In this document: positions 25,567 through 34,433 of the stretch, piece by piece
How positions within the stretch are numbered: the first letter of the stretch is position 1
Layout of the letters: each line of letters opens with the position of its first letter
Assembly (NCBI GenBank): GCA_045561735.1
Contig: JBJKXC010000009.1
Span: 1 to 52,447, forward strand
DNA length: 52,447 nucleotides
Direction of reading: 5' to 3'
From: UBA3537 sp045561735
GTDB taxonomy: Bacteria; Bacteroidota; Bacteroidia; Flavobacteriales; Flavobacteriaceae
Position numbers and translations under genes: made by a program
Notes under the pieces: model-generated
The model's input: the letters and a program-made list of their open reading frames with translations, nothing else
Told to the model about the DNA's origin: nothing
Databases searched by the model: none

Positions 25567-26349
25567 TTAATTCCCTGTAAAATTTGCTTTACGCTTTTGT
25601 AAAAATGCAGAAGTTCCTTCTTTGAAATCGCCAGTTGCAAAAGATTTTGCAAATGCTTTAATTTCAATATCATACCCATTAAGACCATCTTTATAGTTTG
25701 CATTTACCGCTTCAATAGCAGCAGAAATGGCAAGCGGACCGTTACGTTTTATTTTTTCAGCCAAAGACAGGCAATAGGATAGCAGTTCTTCCGGGGATGT
25801 AACACTGTTCACCAAGCCCCATTGTTCGGCTTTTGAAGCGTCTATCATCTCTGCGGTGGTAATCATTTGAAGTGCCCTGCCTTTCCCAACCAACTGGGTC
25901 AACCTTTGTGTACCGCCATAGCCTGGAATCACCCCTAGACTTACTTCTGGAAGCCCCATACGGGCAGTGCTACTGGCCACTCTGATGTGAGCCGCCATGG
26001 CCAATTCCAATCCACCACCTAGTGCAAAACCGTTAATGGCCGCAATTATAGGCGTGCTTAGGTTTTCAGCAAAATCAAATAATAGTTCTTGTCCCTCACG
26101 AGATAACTGTGAGGCTTGGGAAATATTAAAATCGGCAAATTCAGTGATATCCGCGCCTGCGACAAACGCCTTATCTCCACTTCCAGTCAACAAAATGACA
26201 CGGACATTTTGGTTCTGGTCCAAAGCCTTCAAAGCTTGGTGTAATTCTAAAATAGTCTCTTTGTTAAGGGCATTGAGTTTTTTGGGACGGTTGATGGTCA
26301 ACATCCCAATACCAGCTTCAAGCTGCAGATTTAAATTATTAAACTTCAT
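25567..26349 (-). CDS. Enoyl-CoA hydratase/isomerase (crotonase family)
   Basis: A 260-aa crotonase-fold enzyme that hydrates 2-enoyl-CoA. The oxyanion-hole segments are GDKAFVAGADITEF and ALGGGLELAMA. Both catalytic Glu positions of classic hydratases are present: one in GGGLELA and one in LPEVSLGVIPGYGGTQRL. ATG 26349 is chosen over an extension at 26382 because it gives the usual N-terminus (MKFNNLNLQ); the extension would lie mostly in the kinase gene. It overlaps the end of the histidine kinase gene by 11 nt, so it is the last gene of araC-hemH-hemJ-kinase-hydratase. Confidence 0.92.
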   Translation of the reverse strand: MKFNNLNLQLEAGIGMLTINRPKKLNALNKETILELHQALKALDQNQNVRVILLTGSGDKAFVAGADITEFADFNISQASQLSREGQELLFDFAENLSTPIIAAINGFALGGGLELAMAAHIRVASSTARMGLPEVSLGVIPGYGGTQRLTQLVGKGRALQMITTAEMIDASKAEQWGLVNSVTSPEELLSYCLSLAEKIKRNGPLAISAAIEAVNANYKDGLNGYDIEIKAFAKSFATGDFKEGTSAFLQKRKANFTGN

Positions 26350-27808
26350 AAAGCTTTTGTTTTTTTGGAAAAGAGACTTCAAAAAGAGAACCTTCTCCTA
26401 AGATTGTTTCATAAGTAATGCTGCCATCATAGTCTTCAATGATGTTTTTAACCATGGGTAAACCTAGCCCCATTCCACTAGTTTTGGTTGTGAATTTAGG
26501 CTGAAATATTTTCTCAGCAATCGCATCTTCTATTCCACTACCGTTGTCTTTAACTTTGATGTGAATTCGACTATTTTCTTCAAATAAGTTGACTTCAATT
26601 TTGGGCGTTTTGTTCTCTGGAATAGATTGAATGGCATTTTTAACAAGATTGGTTACGATGCGATTCAACTGATCTCTGTCAAAGTCCGCTTCAAGGGTTT
26701 CTTTGGCGCTAGAAAATGAAATAACGGCATCCGGAAAAATATCCAGAGCATGCTCCACAACTTTAACTAAATCTAAAGGCTCTAATTTTTGAGCAGGCAT
26801 TTTTGCAAAATTAGAAAAGGCTTCTGCAATTTTACTCATAGTGTCAATTTGTTGAATCAATGTATTGCTATATTCCTCAACTTTTTCATGGATATCTTTG
26901 TCTTCAGGGTCAAATTTTCTGAGAAAACCCTGTACGCTTAAACGCATCGGTGTGAGGGGGTTTTTGATCTCATGTGCAACTTGTTTTGCCATTTCACGCC
27001 AAGCCTCTTCCCTTTCTGTGGAAGCTAGTTTATGCGCACTATCTTCTAAGACATCAATCATATTATTATAGGATTCTACCAAGGCCATAATTTCGGAAGA
27101 AGCACCTTTTAAAGCAATTTTTTTATTACGCTTTTCAAAACGAGTCTGATACATTTTATCGCTGATTGATTTCAGGGATTTCGTTATAAATTTAGACATT
27201 GCATAGGCAAATACAATAGCGATTAGTACCATCAAAACATAGGCATATCCAATACGTACCAAAAATTCTTTTAATTCTCTTGAATTTAAAGAATCATCAT
27301 CAAAGTAGGGAACGTTTAAAATCCCCAACGGTTTTGTAGAGGGGCCTGTCAAAACCAAGTAGGAAGACCTGTAATTGCCATCTAACAGCTTATTTTTTTC
27401 AACAAATCGTTTTGAAGAAATTTGATTGAGGGTGTCAATTATCGCCTTAGATAATTGTTGTGGAACAGGATTATTATCAAGCCAAGGCCGAGAAGATTTA
27501 ATCAGCCTACCTTCTAAGTCATAAAGATTAAAAGCTAAATTGTGGATGTTGGCAATCTCATAAATCTTTTGCTTAAAAATAACGCCTAAATTCTCTGTTT
27601 TAATTTCCTGGCTCGAAGCTTTTAAAACATAATTAATACTGGAAATTAGTTGTGATTCTTTTCGTTCCAATCGCATGCGGTGGTAGTCTTGAGACTGTTC
27701 TTTATACTGGTAAACTGTAACGGCCGCAATTAGAATAGACGCCAAAACCACCAAAAGAATCATATAGAAAAAGATTCGAGAACTTAATGAAAGGCTACGC
27801 TTGACCAT
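26339..27808 (-). CDS. Membrane sensor histidine kinase (NtrY-like HAMP/HisKA/HATPase)
   Basis: A 489-aa sensor kinase: membrane helix about 10-30, periplasmic sensor about 31-185, second helix about 188-208, HAMP about 208-265, HisKA with VAHEIKNPLTPMRLSVQG (phospho-His), then HATPase with N box NLVKNAIQSIP, G1 DNGSGIED and G2 GMGLGLPMVKNI. The HEIKNPLTP form resembles NtrY kinases. No response regulator gene is adjacent, so it is an orphan here. It follows hemJ by 48 nt and overlaps the hydratase gene by 11 nt, placing it within the heme operon. Its signal is unknown. Confidence 0.88.
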   Translation of the reverse strand: MVKRSLSLSSRIFFYMILLVVLASILIAAVTVYQYKEQSQDYHRMRLERKESQLISSINYVLKASSQEIKTENLGVIFKQKIYEIANIHNLAFNLYDLEGRLIKSSRPWLDNNPVPQQLSKAIIDTLNQISSKRFVEKNKLLDGNYRSSYLVLTGPSTKPLGILNVPYFDDDSLNSRELKEFLVRIGYAYVLMVLIAIVFAYAMSKFITKSLKSISDKMYQTRFEKRNKKIALKGASSEIMALVESYNNMIDVLEDSAHKLASTEREEAWREMAKQVAHEIKNPLTPMRLSVQGFLRKFDPEDKDIHEKVEEYSNTLIQQIDTMSKIAEAFSNFAKMPAQKLEPLDLVKVVEHALDIFPDAVISFSSAKETLEADFDRDQLNRIVTNLVKNAIQSIPENKTPKIEVNLFEENSRIHIKVKDNGSGIEDAIAEKIFQPKFTTKTSGMGLGLPMVKNIIEDYDGSITYETILGEGSLFEVSFPKKQKLYEV

Positions 27809-27856
27809 AACAGATTAGTTTTTTATAAATATAGGAAAAATGAAATATACTCTTGG

Positions 27857-28393
27857 CTAGTCCTTTCGCGTCTTTTTGTACAAACGGATACCCAACATTA
27901 AAATTCCTGCAAGACCTAAAATTGCCAAAAGTCCGTAAAACATGTTGAGGGTGCTTTTGAGGATGACTAGAAATACTATTGCAAATAAAAGAAGTGTGGC
28001 GCCTTCATTCCAAAGGCGCATAAAATTTGAAGTATAATTAATTTCGTCGCGCTGAAGTGACTTAAACAAAAAGTGGGTTTTGATGTGATAAGCAATAAGC
28101 AAAATCACAAAAACCAATTTAACTTGCATCCATTGCTGTTGTAGCCAATAGGGTGCTAAGTGAAGAAGCCAGAGCGCAAAGATAGTTGCTAAAACAGCCG
28201 ACGGCCAGGTAATTATGTACCACAATCTGCGAGCCATTAGTTTTAATTGTTTAGAAAGAATTGTACTTTCTGGGTTGGGTTTTTGTTCAGCTTCTATATG
28301 GTAAATAAATAAGCGTGGTATGTAAAACAGGCCCGCAAACCAAGTAATAACAAAAATCAAATGAAGGGATTTAATATAATTATAATACTCCAT
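27857..28393 (-). CDS. hemJ: Protoporphyrinogen IX oxidase HemJ-type
   Basis: A 178-aa four-helix membrane protein of the CopD/HemJ family, starting MEYYNYIKSLHLIFVITWFAGLFYIPRLF-like; the key pieces are SLHLIFVITWFAGLFY and PRLFIYH, with the invariant His of helix 1. HemJ oxidises protoporphyrinogen IX to protoporphyrin IX, the step before HemH. Its place 26 nt after hemH makes the assignment firm. No hemG or hemY is in the window. Confidence 0.88.
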   Translation of the reverse strand: MEYYNYIKSLHLIFVITWFAGLFYIPRLFIYHIEAEQKPNPESTILSKQLKLMARRLWYIITWPSAVLATIFALWLLHLAPYWLQQQWMQVKLVFVILLIAYHIKTHFLFKSLQRDEINYTSNFMRLWNEGATLLLFAIVFLVILKSTLNMFYGLLAILGLAGILMLGIRLYKKTRKD

Positions 28394-28419
28394 TAGGGTG
28401 CTTTTAAATTTTCATTCAT

Positions 28420-29451
28420 TTAACTGTGCGCTAAAGCTTTTTCATTCCAAGCTTGTATCCATTTAACAAGCAATGCTACCCAATTAGGATCGTCGTTAAG
28501 ACAAGGGATTGTTGTAAAATTCTTACCGCCAGCTTCATGAAAAATTTCTTCTCCTTCCATGGCAATTTCTTCTAAAGTTTCTAAACAATCACTTACAAAT
28601 GCAGGGGTTACAATAGCCATGTTCTCAACGCCTTCCTTGGCTAATCTTTCAATAGTACGGTCCGTGTAGGGTCGCAACCACGGATCAAATCCAAGACGGG
28701 ACTGAAAGGAGGTTGAAAATTTCTCTGATTCCATTTTGAGAGCGGCACCAACCAAACGCGTGACCTCGACACATTGGTGCTTATAACAATAAGCATGCGC
28801 TTCAGAAGCCGTGCTACAACAAGATTTATCCATTTTACAGTGGGATTTGGTAACGTCGCTTTTTCGTATATGTCGCTCTGGAACACCATGGTAAGAAAAC
28901 AATAAATGATCGTACTTTTTAGCCTTTAAATGGTTCTTAATAGATGTGGAGAGTACTTTAATATATTCAGGATTGTTATAAAAAGGGGGGAAACTTTCTA
29001 AAGACATTTGCGGAAAAAATTCTTTTTTTAATGTCTCAGCCAAAACCAAAATAGTTTCTGTTGTGGCCATTGCAAATTGGGGGTACAATGGGATGATCAA
29101 AACGTCTTTGACTCCTTTGTCGACAAGTTCTTGAAGACCATTCTTAATGGTCATGCTGCCATAGCGCATGGCCAAGGCTACTGGAACATCCACTTGTCTT
29201 TGCACCTTTTCTTTTAGACGCTCCGACAAAACGATTAATGGAGAGCCTTCCTCCCACCATATTTTTTGATAGGCTTTTGCGGAGGCTTTGGGGCGCGTGT
29301 TCAAAATAATGCCTTTAACCAACAGTGTACGGGCCCACTTTGGTACATCAATGACTCGTTCATCCATTAAGAACTCTCCTAAATATTTTTTGACATCTTT
29401 GGGATTTGGGCTGTCTGGGGAGCCCAAGTTCACTAATAAAATACCTTTCAT
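28420..29451 (-). CDS. hemH: Ferrochelatase
   Basis: A 343-aa enzyme that inserts Fe(II) into protoporphyrin IX. The start MKGILLVNLGSPDSP, the FSYHGVPERHIRKSD segment with the active-site His, and PAFVSDCLETLEEIAMEG are all diagnostic. A Cys-rich insert (CKMDKSCC plus further Cys, about residues 205-235) follows the SYHG motif and is seen in related bacteria; whether it binds metal is unknown. hemH lies 11 nt after the AraC-type gene and 26 nt before hemJ. Confidence 0.96.
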   Translation of the reverse strand: MKGILLVNLGSPDSPNPKDVKKYLGEFLMDERVIDVPKWARTLLVKGIILNTRPKASAKAYQKIWWEEGSPLIVLSERLKEKVQRQVDVPVALAMRYGSMTIKNGLQELVDKGVKDVLIIPLYPQFAMATTETILVLAETLKKEFFPQMSLESFPPFYNNPEYIKVLSTSIKNHLKAKKYDHLLFSYHGVPERHIRKSDVTKSHCKMDKSCCSTASEAHAYCYKHQCVEVTRLVGAALKMESEKFSTSFQSRLGFDPWLRPYTDRTIERLAKEGVENMAIVTPAFVSDCLETLEEIAMEGEEIFHEAGGKNFTTIPCLNDDPNWVALLVKWIQAWNEKALAHS

Positions 29452-29462
29452 TTTTAATTGAG

Positions 29463-30383
29463 TTAATTTGAGGATTGAATATATTTTTTTGGAGTAGTTC
29501 CATATTGTTTTTTGAAGGCCGCTATAAAATGGCTGGCCGTACTATAGCCAACCTTGAGTCCAACCTCGTTTACATTATGCCCACCTGATTCTAATAATTT
29601 TCTAGCCAACTCCATTTTATAATCAAATAGAAATCCGTAAACCGTTGTGCCATAAATTTGCTTGAAACCCTCTTTAAGTTTCTTTAAACTTAAGTCTATT
29701 TCCGAAGACAATTCCGCAAGAGTGGGCGGCTCAGATATGCGTTGAATTATGATATCTTTTGCGGCCTTAATTTTTATGACATTAGACTCATCAGCCAAGA
29801 AGGGACATTGCTCTGCATTGACATCTTCGCCCCGATTGAAATACAAGCTTAAAAGTTCGTAAACCTTGGCCTTGTAATATAGATCACGGAGGTTTGTATT
29901 CAGGCTGTAATTAATAATTTGATTGAGAACAATGGCCATGGATGGTGATATGTAGCCATCCTGATAATATTTTTTTTGTTCATTGCCATCCTTTAGAAAT
30001 GAAATATAGTTCGCTTCATGAGAAAATAAACCATGGAATTTTTTGATTGAAATTAAAACAGACACCACCCAGGTCTTGGGGCCAGCCACCATATGAATGG
30101 GTAAATCGCGTTGAGGGTTATACAACAGTAGGGTGTTTTCTTCGGGAATATCAAGGGTATAAGTGTTGTTATTGAAAGAAAATTGGGTACTGCCCTTTAT
30201 ACAGAAATGAAGCTGGATAAAAGAATTGTCAATGACCTTTTCTAAGAGCTTAGGGAAATCCGAATCATTTTGAAAGGTCAGTACCGAAAAACCAGACTCA
30301 ATGACAGTTTCTAAAAAAGCACCTATAGCGACACTTTTTATTGTATTCTTATCCGAATTAGAAATTTCATTATTTAGATTCAT
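29463..30383 (-). CDS. AraC family transcriptional regulator
   Basis: A 306-aa regulator with an N-terminal cupin-like sensor domain (about 30-190) and a C-terminal two-HTH AraC domain (about 205-303), with LSEIDLSLKKLKEGFKQ-type first recognition region and VGYSTASHFIAAFKKQYG, the classic second HTH. It lies between the two heme operons, leads the hemH operon and faces hemA across 173 nt, so it probably controls one or both according to heme or iron status. The effector is not visible from sequence. Confidence 0.88.
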   Translation of the reverse strand: MNLNNEISNSDKNTIKSVAIGAFLETVIESGFSVLTFQNDSDFPKLLEKVIDNSFIQLHFCIKGSTQFSFNNNTYTLDIPEENTLLLYNPQRDLPIHMVAGPKTWVVSVLISIKKFHGLFSHEANYISFLKDGNEQKKYYQDGYISPSMAIVLNQIINYSLNTNLRDLYYKAKVYELLSLYFNRGEDVNAEQCPFLADESNVIKIKAAKDIIIQRISEPPTLAELSSEIDLSLKKLKEGFKQIYGTTVYGFLFDYKMELARKLLESGGHNVNEVGLKVGYSTASHFIAAFKKQYGTTPKKYIQSSN

Positions 30384-30521
30384 TATAAATAAAAATTGTG
30401 GTTTTTTACAGATTTTACCTGAAATTTTAAATTAATTGACAAAAATAAGAAAAAAAAATTGATGAACCTCCAAACGACAAATAAAGTTCTTCTATCGTTA
30501 CTTTTTACCTTGAATAGGTTT

Positions 30522-30529
30522 TATTTTTG
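30522..30529 (+). promoter_or_regulatory. -7 box for the hemA-hemB operon
   Basis: TATTTTTG lies 27 nt upstream of hemA in the 173-nt region shared with the AraC regulator. No matching box is clear for the regulator on the other strand. Candidate binding region for that regulator. Confidence 0.45.
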
Positions 30530-30556
30530 TCTCGTTAAGCCACTGAGCCCAAATAC

Positions 30557-31804
30557 ATGCAACTAAAAAATAACGAGACGGATCCTTCTTTTTATGTCAT
30601 AGGAATAAGCTACAAAAAAGCAGATGCAAAACTGCGAGGGAATTTTAGCTTGAGCCCCACCAAAAAGGCCAACCTGCTTAAACAAGCAAAGACTTCTGGA
30701 ATTCAAGGCTTACTTGCCACCTCAACCTGCAATCGAACTGAAATTTATGGTCTGGTTGAGGATGTATCCAATCTCATTCAGCTGTTGTGCAAAAACACCA
30801 GAGGTAGCGTAGAGACTTTTGAACAAGTGGGATATATCTTTAAAGGCAGCCAAGCCATTGATCATATGTTTAGAGTGGGGGCAGGCCTGGACAGTCAGAT
30901 CCTGGGAGATTTTGAGATCATCAGCCAACTGAAGGTCAGTGCTAAAATATCTAAAAAGTACAACTTAATGGACAATTATTTAGAACGGCTTGTAAACTGT
31001 GTGCTTCAAGCGAGTAAGCAAATTAAAAACGAGACCGAACTCTCCTCCGGAGCCACCTCTGTTTCCTTTGCTTCCGTCCAGTATATTTTAAATGCTGTCA
31101 AAGATATTAAGCCAAAAAATATTTTATTATTTGGGACTGGCAAAATTGGGAGGAATACATGTAAAAACCTCATCAAGCATACTAAAAATGAGCACATCAC
31201 CCTAATTAACAGAACGCGAGAAAGTGCAGAAAAATTAGCATGTAAATTCAAGGTGCATGTAAAAAATTACAGCCAACTCCAAGAAGAAATTGCAAAGGCC
31301 GATATTTTAATTGTTGCCACAGGAGCGCAAAATCCAACTATTGATAAACAACTCATAGTGCAAAAAAAAGAGCTATTGATTTTGGACTTGTCCATTCCTA
31401 AAAATGTTGACGAAAATGTCAAAACCCTGTCCAATGTGACGCTTACCCATCTTGACGAACTTTCTGGAATTACAGATAATACCCTACAAAAAAGAAAGAT
31501 GCACATCCCAATGGCAGAGGCCATTATCAAGGACATAAAAGATGACTTCGAGGTTTGGGTCGAATACCGGAAATTTGCGCCGACTATTAAAGCCCTAAAA
31601 GAAAAGTTAAAGGTGTTTGCTGATGTTGAAATTAAAAATCAACGTAAGAAAAATGCAGGGTTTAATTATGATCAAGCAGATTTAATCAGTTCTAATATTG
31701 TTCAAAAAATCACCAATCATTTCGCACATCACTTAAAAAAAGAGGCTGTTTCATCTAAAGAAAGTCTGGCCCTTATTCACAAAATATTTCAACTCGAAGC
31801 CTGA
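30557..31804 (+). CDS. hemA: Glutamyl-tRNA reductase
   Basis: A 415-aa enzyme that reduces Glu-tRNA to glutamate-1-semialdehyde, the entry step of the C5 heme pathway. The catalytic Cys58 lies in TSTCNRTEIYG, the NADPH-binding loop is FGTGKIGRNTCKN, and a C-terminal dimerisation helix bundle is present. First gene of hemA-hemCD-hemE-hemF-hemB. hemL, the next step, is not in the window. Confidence 0.96.
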   Translation: MQLKNNETDPSFYVIGISYKKADAKLRGNFSLSPTKKANLLKQAKTSGIQGLLATSTCNRTEIYGLVEDVSNLIQLLCKNTRGSVETFEQVGYIFKGSQAIDHMFRVGAGLDSQILGDFEIISQLKVSAKISKKYNLMDNYLERLVNCVLQASKQIKNETELSSGATSVSFASVQYILNAVKDIKPKNILLFGTGKIGRNTCKNLIKHTKNEHITLINRTRESAEKLACKFKVHVKNYSQLQEEIAKADILIVATGAQNPTIDKQLIVQKKELLILDLSIPKNVDENVKTLSNVTLTHLDELSGITDNTLQKRKMHIPMAEAIIKDIKDDFEVWVEYRKFAPTIKALKEKLKVFADVEIKNQRKKNAGFNYDQADLISSNIVQKITNHFAHHLKKEAVSSKESLALIHKIFQLEA

Positions 31805-31806
31805 TC

Positions 31807-33399
31807 ATGTCAAAGCTTATTCGCATAGGAACTCGTGACAGCGAACTGGCGCTTTGGCAGGCAAAAAATGTCGAATCGCAACTAAAAAGCTTAGGATATG
31901 AAACAAAGTTAATCCCTGTAAAATCTACTGGAGATTTAGCCTTGAATCAACCTATTTACGAACTTGGAATAACAGGGGTGTTTACGCGAACACTTGACAT
32001 CGCCCTGCTTAATGAAGAAATAGACATTGCAGTACACTCACTAAAAGACGTTCCAACGCGACTGCCCAAAGGCATTGTCCAAGCGGCTGTATTAAAACGC
32101 GGTAATGTCAGAGACACTCTAGTTTTTAAAAAAAATGAAGAATTTTTAGCCCAAAGAGAGGCCGTTGTTGCCACGGGAAGCTTGAGGCGAAAAGCCCAAT
32201 GGCTCAACCGCTACCCTACACATACAATTGAAGGATTAAGAGGTAATATCAATACAAGACTACAAAAGTTGGAAGCTTCAAAAAACTGGAACGGCGCTGT
32301 TTTTGCTGCAGCAGGGCTTGGTCGAATTGGGCTAACGCCTGAAAACGCCGTCAATTTAGAATGGATGGTGCCGGCACCTGCACAAGGCGCTATCATGATT
32401 GCGTGCCTGGAGTCCGCCAGTGAAATCATTGAAGCATGTAACGCGCTCAACCATGAAGAAACTGAGGTTTGCACAAATATGGAGCGTGCATTTCTAAACA
32501 AATTAGATGGCGGCTGCAGTGCCCCTATCGGTGCTTTGGCGTTTATAAAAAATGAAGAAGTCCATTTCCACGGTGTCGTATTAAGTGAAGATGGCACAAA
32601 AAAAGTAGAAACTAAAAGAAGTGCACCATTAGGCAAGCACACGAAACTTGTAGAAGAATGCTTGGAATTTATCGTAGCGCGGGGGGGGAAAAGTTTAATC
32701 AACAAAACTGCTCTTAAACAACATCAGACAAATATTTTTTCTTCTAAAACATTAAGCCCAGCACAACTTGACCTCTTCCCAAAATCAATTAAAGTTGAAA
32801 GTATCGATTTTATAAAAACTACTCCGAACAGAATTAAAGCTTCACTTATAAAAGCGACGCATGAAAATGTGATTATAACCAGTAAAAATGCCGTTGAGGC
32901 TATTTTAAATAATTGCGCTTCTGAGAACATAAATTTCAAGACAATCTATTGCGTGGGCCGCCGTACAAAAAAACAAATTGAGCAGAAAATTGGACCCGTT
33001 AAGCACTGCGCTAAAAATGCCAAGGCACTAGCGGAACATATCGTTGAGTTCATTGAGGGAACAACGGTTAGTTATTTCTGTAGTGATATCCGGATGGATG
33101 ATTTGCCATCAATTTTAGAAAAAAATAATATAACCGTTCAAGAAATCGCCGCTTACAGCACAAAAATTGAAGCTCCAAAACTACCAGAATCGGTTGAAGG
33201 GGTTCTTTTTTTCAGCCCATCAACCGTCCAAAGTTTCCTCAAAAACAATCGCCCAAATTGTACCGCTTATTGCATTGGAGAAACCACTGCAAAAGAGGCA
33301 AAAAAATATTTTAGAGCCGTTCATACGGCAAAAATTCCAACCATTGAAAGTGTCATCGAATTAGTGAGTGATAAACTTGTTTTAAAGCCAAAAAAATGA
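31807..33399 (+). CDS. hemCD: HemC-HemD fusion: hydroxymethylbilane synthase / uroporphyrinogen-III synthase
   Basis: A 530-aa bifunctional protein. HemC fills about residues 1-295, with RIGTRDSELALWQA, AVHSLKDVPT, GSLRRKAQ and dipyrromethane Cys237 in DGGCSAPIGA. HemD fills about 310-525, a weakly conserved two-lobe domain ending FFSPSTVQSFL... and AYCIGETTAKEAK, as in UroIIIS. Fusion lets the unstable hydroxymethylbilane pass directly to ring closure. An eight-G run (32681-32688, residues about 291-293) lies at the end of the HemC helix, just before the linker. The gene starts 2 nt after hemA and overlaps hemE by 4 nt. Confidence 0.93.
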   Translation: MSKLIRIGTRDSELALWQAKNVESQLKSLGYETKLIPVKSTGDLALNQPIYELGITGVFTRTLDIALLNEEIDIAVHSLKDVPTRLPKGIVQAAVLKRGNVRDTLVFKKNEEFLAQREAVVATGSLRRKAQWLNRYPTHTIEGLRGNINTRLQKLEASKNWNGAVFAAAGLGRIGLTPENAVNLEWMVPAPAQGAIMIACLESASEIIEACNALNHEETEVCTNMERAFLNKLDGGCSAPIGALAFIKNEEVHFHGVVLSEDGTKKVETKRSAPLGKHTKLVEECLEFIVARGGKSLINKTALKQHQTNIFSSKTLSPAQLDLFPKSIKVESIDFIKTTPNRIKASLIKATHENVIITSKNAVEAILNNCASENINFKTIYCVGRRTKKQIEQKIGPVKHCAKNAKALAEHIVEFIEGTTVSYFCSDIRMDDLPSILEKNNITVQEIAAYSTKIEAPKLPESVEGVLFFSPSTVQSFLKNNRPNCTAYCIGETTAKEAKKYFRAVHTAKIPTIESVIELVSDKLVLKPKK

Positions 33400-34421
33400 T
33401 TAAGAACGATCTGTTTTTACGTGCCTTGAGAGGTGAAACTGTCGAACGTCCACCGGTATGGATGATGCGACAAGCAGGGCGTTATTTACCAGAGTTTATG
33501 GCAATCAAAGAAAAGTACGACTTTTTTACGCGTTGCCAAACACCAGAGTTAGCCAGTGAAATTACAGTACAACCCATTCGTCGCTTTGGAATGGATGCCG
33601 CCATTTTGTTTTGTGATATTTTGGTCATCCCACAAGCCATGAATATTGAAGTCGAAATGAAGCCTAATTTTGGGCCTTTCTTGCCCAATCCCATCCGAAC
33701 ACAAAAAGATGTAGACAGTGTCATTTTGCCAGATGTTACAACAGAATTAGATTATGTCTATAAAGCCATTACCGCGACAAAAGCGTTGCTAAATAATGAA
33801 ATTCCATTGATCGGTTTTGCGGGATCTCCATGGACGATCTTGTGCTATTGTGTGCAAGGGCAGGGCAGTAAAAACTTTGACAAAGCCAAAGCCTTTTGCT
33901 TTTCAAATCCCGTTGCAGCCCATCAACTTCTTCAAAAAATTACAGATACCACGATTGCATATTTAAAGGAAAAAGTGAAAGCCGGAGTCAACACCCTTCA
34001 AATTTTTGATTCTTGGGGCGGTATGCTATCTCCTACAGACTATCAAGAATTTTCATGGCAATACATCCATCAAATTATAGAAGCTCTTAAAGACCATGCG
34101 CCTGTTATTGTTTTCGGTAAAGGCTGCTGGTTTGCATTGCATGAAATGGGAAAATCCAATGCTGCTGCCATTGGAATCGACTGGACCTGCTCTGCTCGAA
34201 ATGCACGCTATCTCACTGCTGGAAATAAAACACTGCAAGGGAATTTTGACCCCTCGCGTTTGTTATCTCCCCCTAAAGAAATTAAGAAAATGGTGCACGA
34301 AATGATCGATGCGTTCGGGAAAGACAAGTACATTGTAAACCTCGGCCATGGAATTTTGCCAAACATCCCTGTGGACCATGCCAAGGCTTTTGTTGATGCT
34401 GTTAAAACATACAATACATAA
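33396..34421 (+). CDS. hemE: Uroporphyrinogen decarboxylase
   Basis: A 341-aa TIM-barrel enzyme converting uroporphyrinogen III to coproporphyrinogen III. The N-terminal signature RPPVWMMRQAGRYLPEF (about 18-34) and the IFDSWGGML and GHGILPNIP segments are present. It overlaps hemCD by ATGA, showing translational coupling, and hemF starts 12 nt after it. Confidence 0.97.
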   Translation: MIKNDLFLRALRGETVERPPVWMMRQAGRYLPEFMAIKEKYDFFTRCQTPELASEITVQPIRRFGMDAAILFCDILVIPQAMNIEVEMKPNFGPFLPNPIRTQKDVDSVILPDVTTELDYVYKAITATKALLNNEIPLIGFAGSPWTILCYCVQGQGSKNFDKAKAFCFSNPVAAHQLLQKITDTTIAYLKEKVKAGVNTLQIFDSWGGMLSPTDYQEFSWQYIHQIIEALKDHAPVIVFGKGCWFALHEMGKSNAAAIGIDWTCSARNARYLTAGNKTLQGNFDPSRLLSPPKEIKKMVHEMIDAFGKDKYIVNLGHGILPNIPVDHAKAFVDAVKTYNT

Positions 34422-34433
34422 ATTTCTAATGGT

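Noticed and set aside
32211..32705. 164-aa antisense ORF inside hemCD
   Set aside because: Shadow of the conserved HemC domain.
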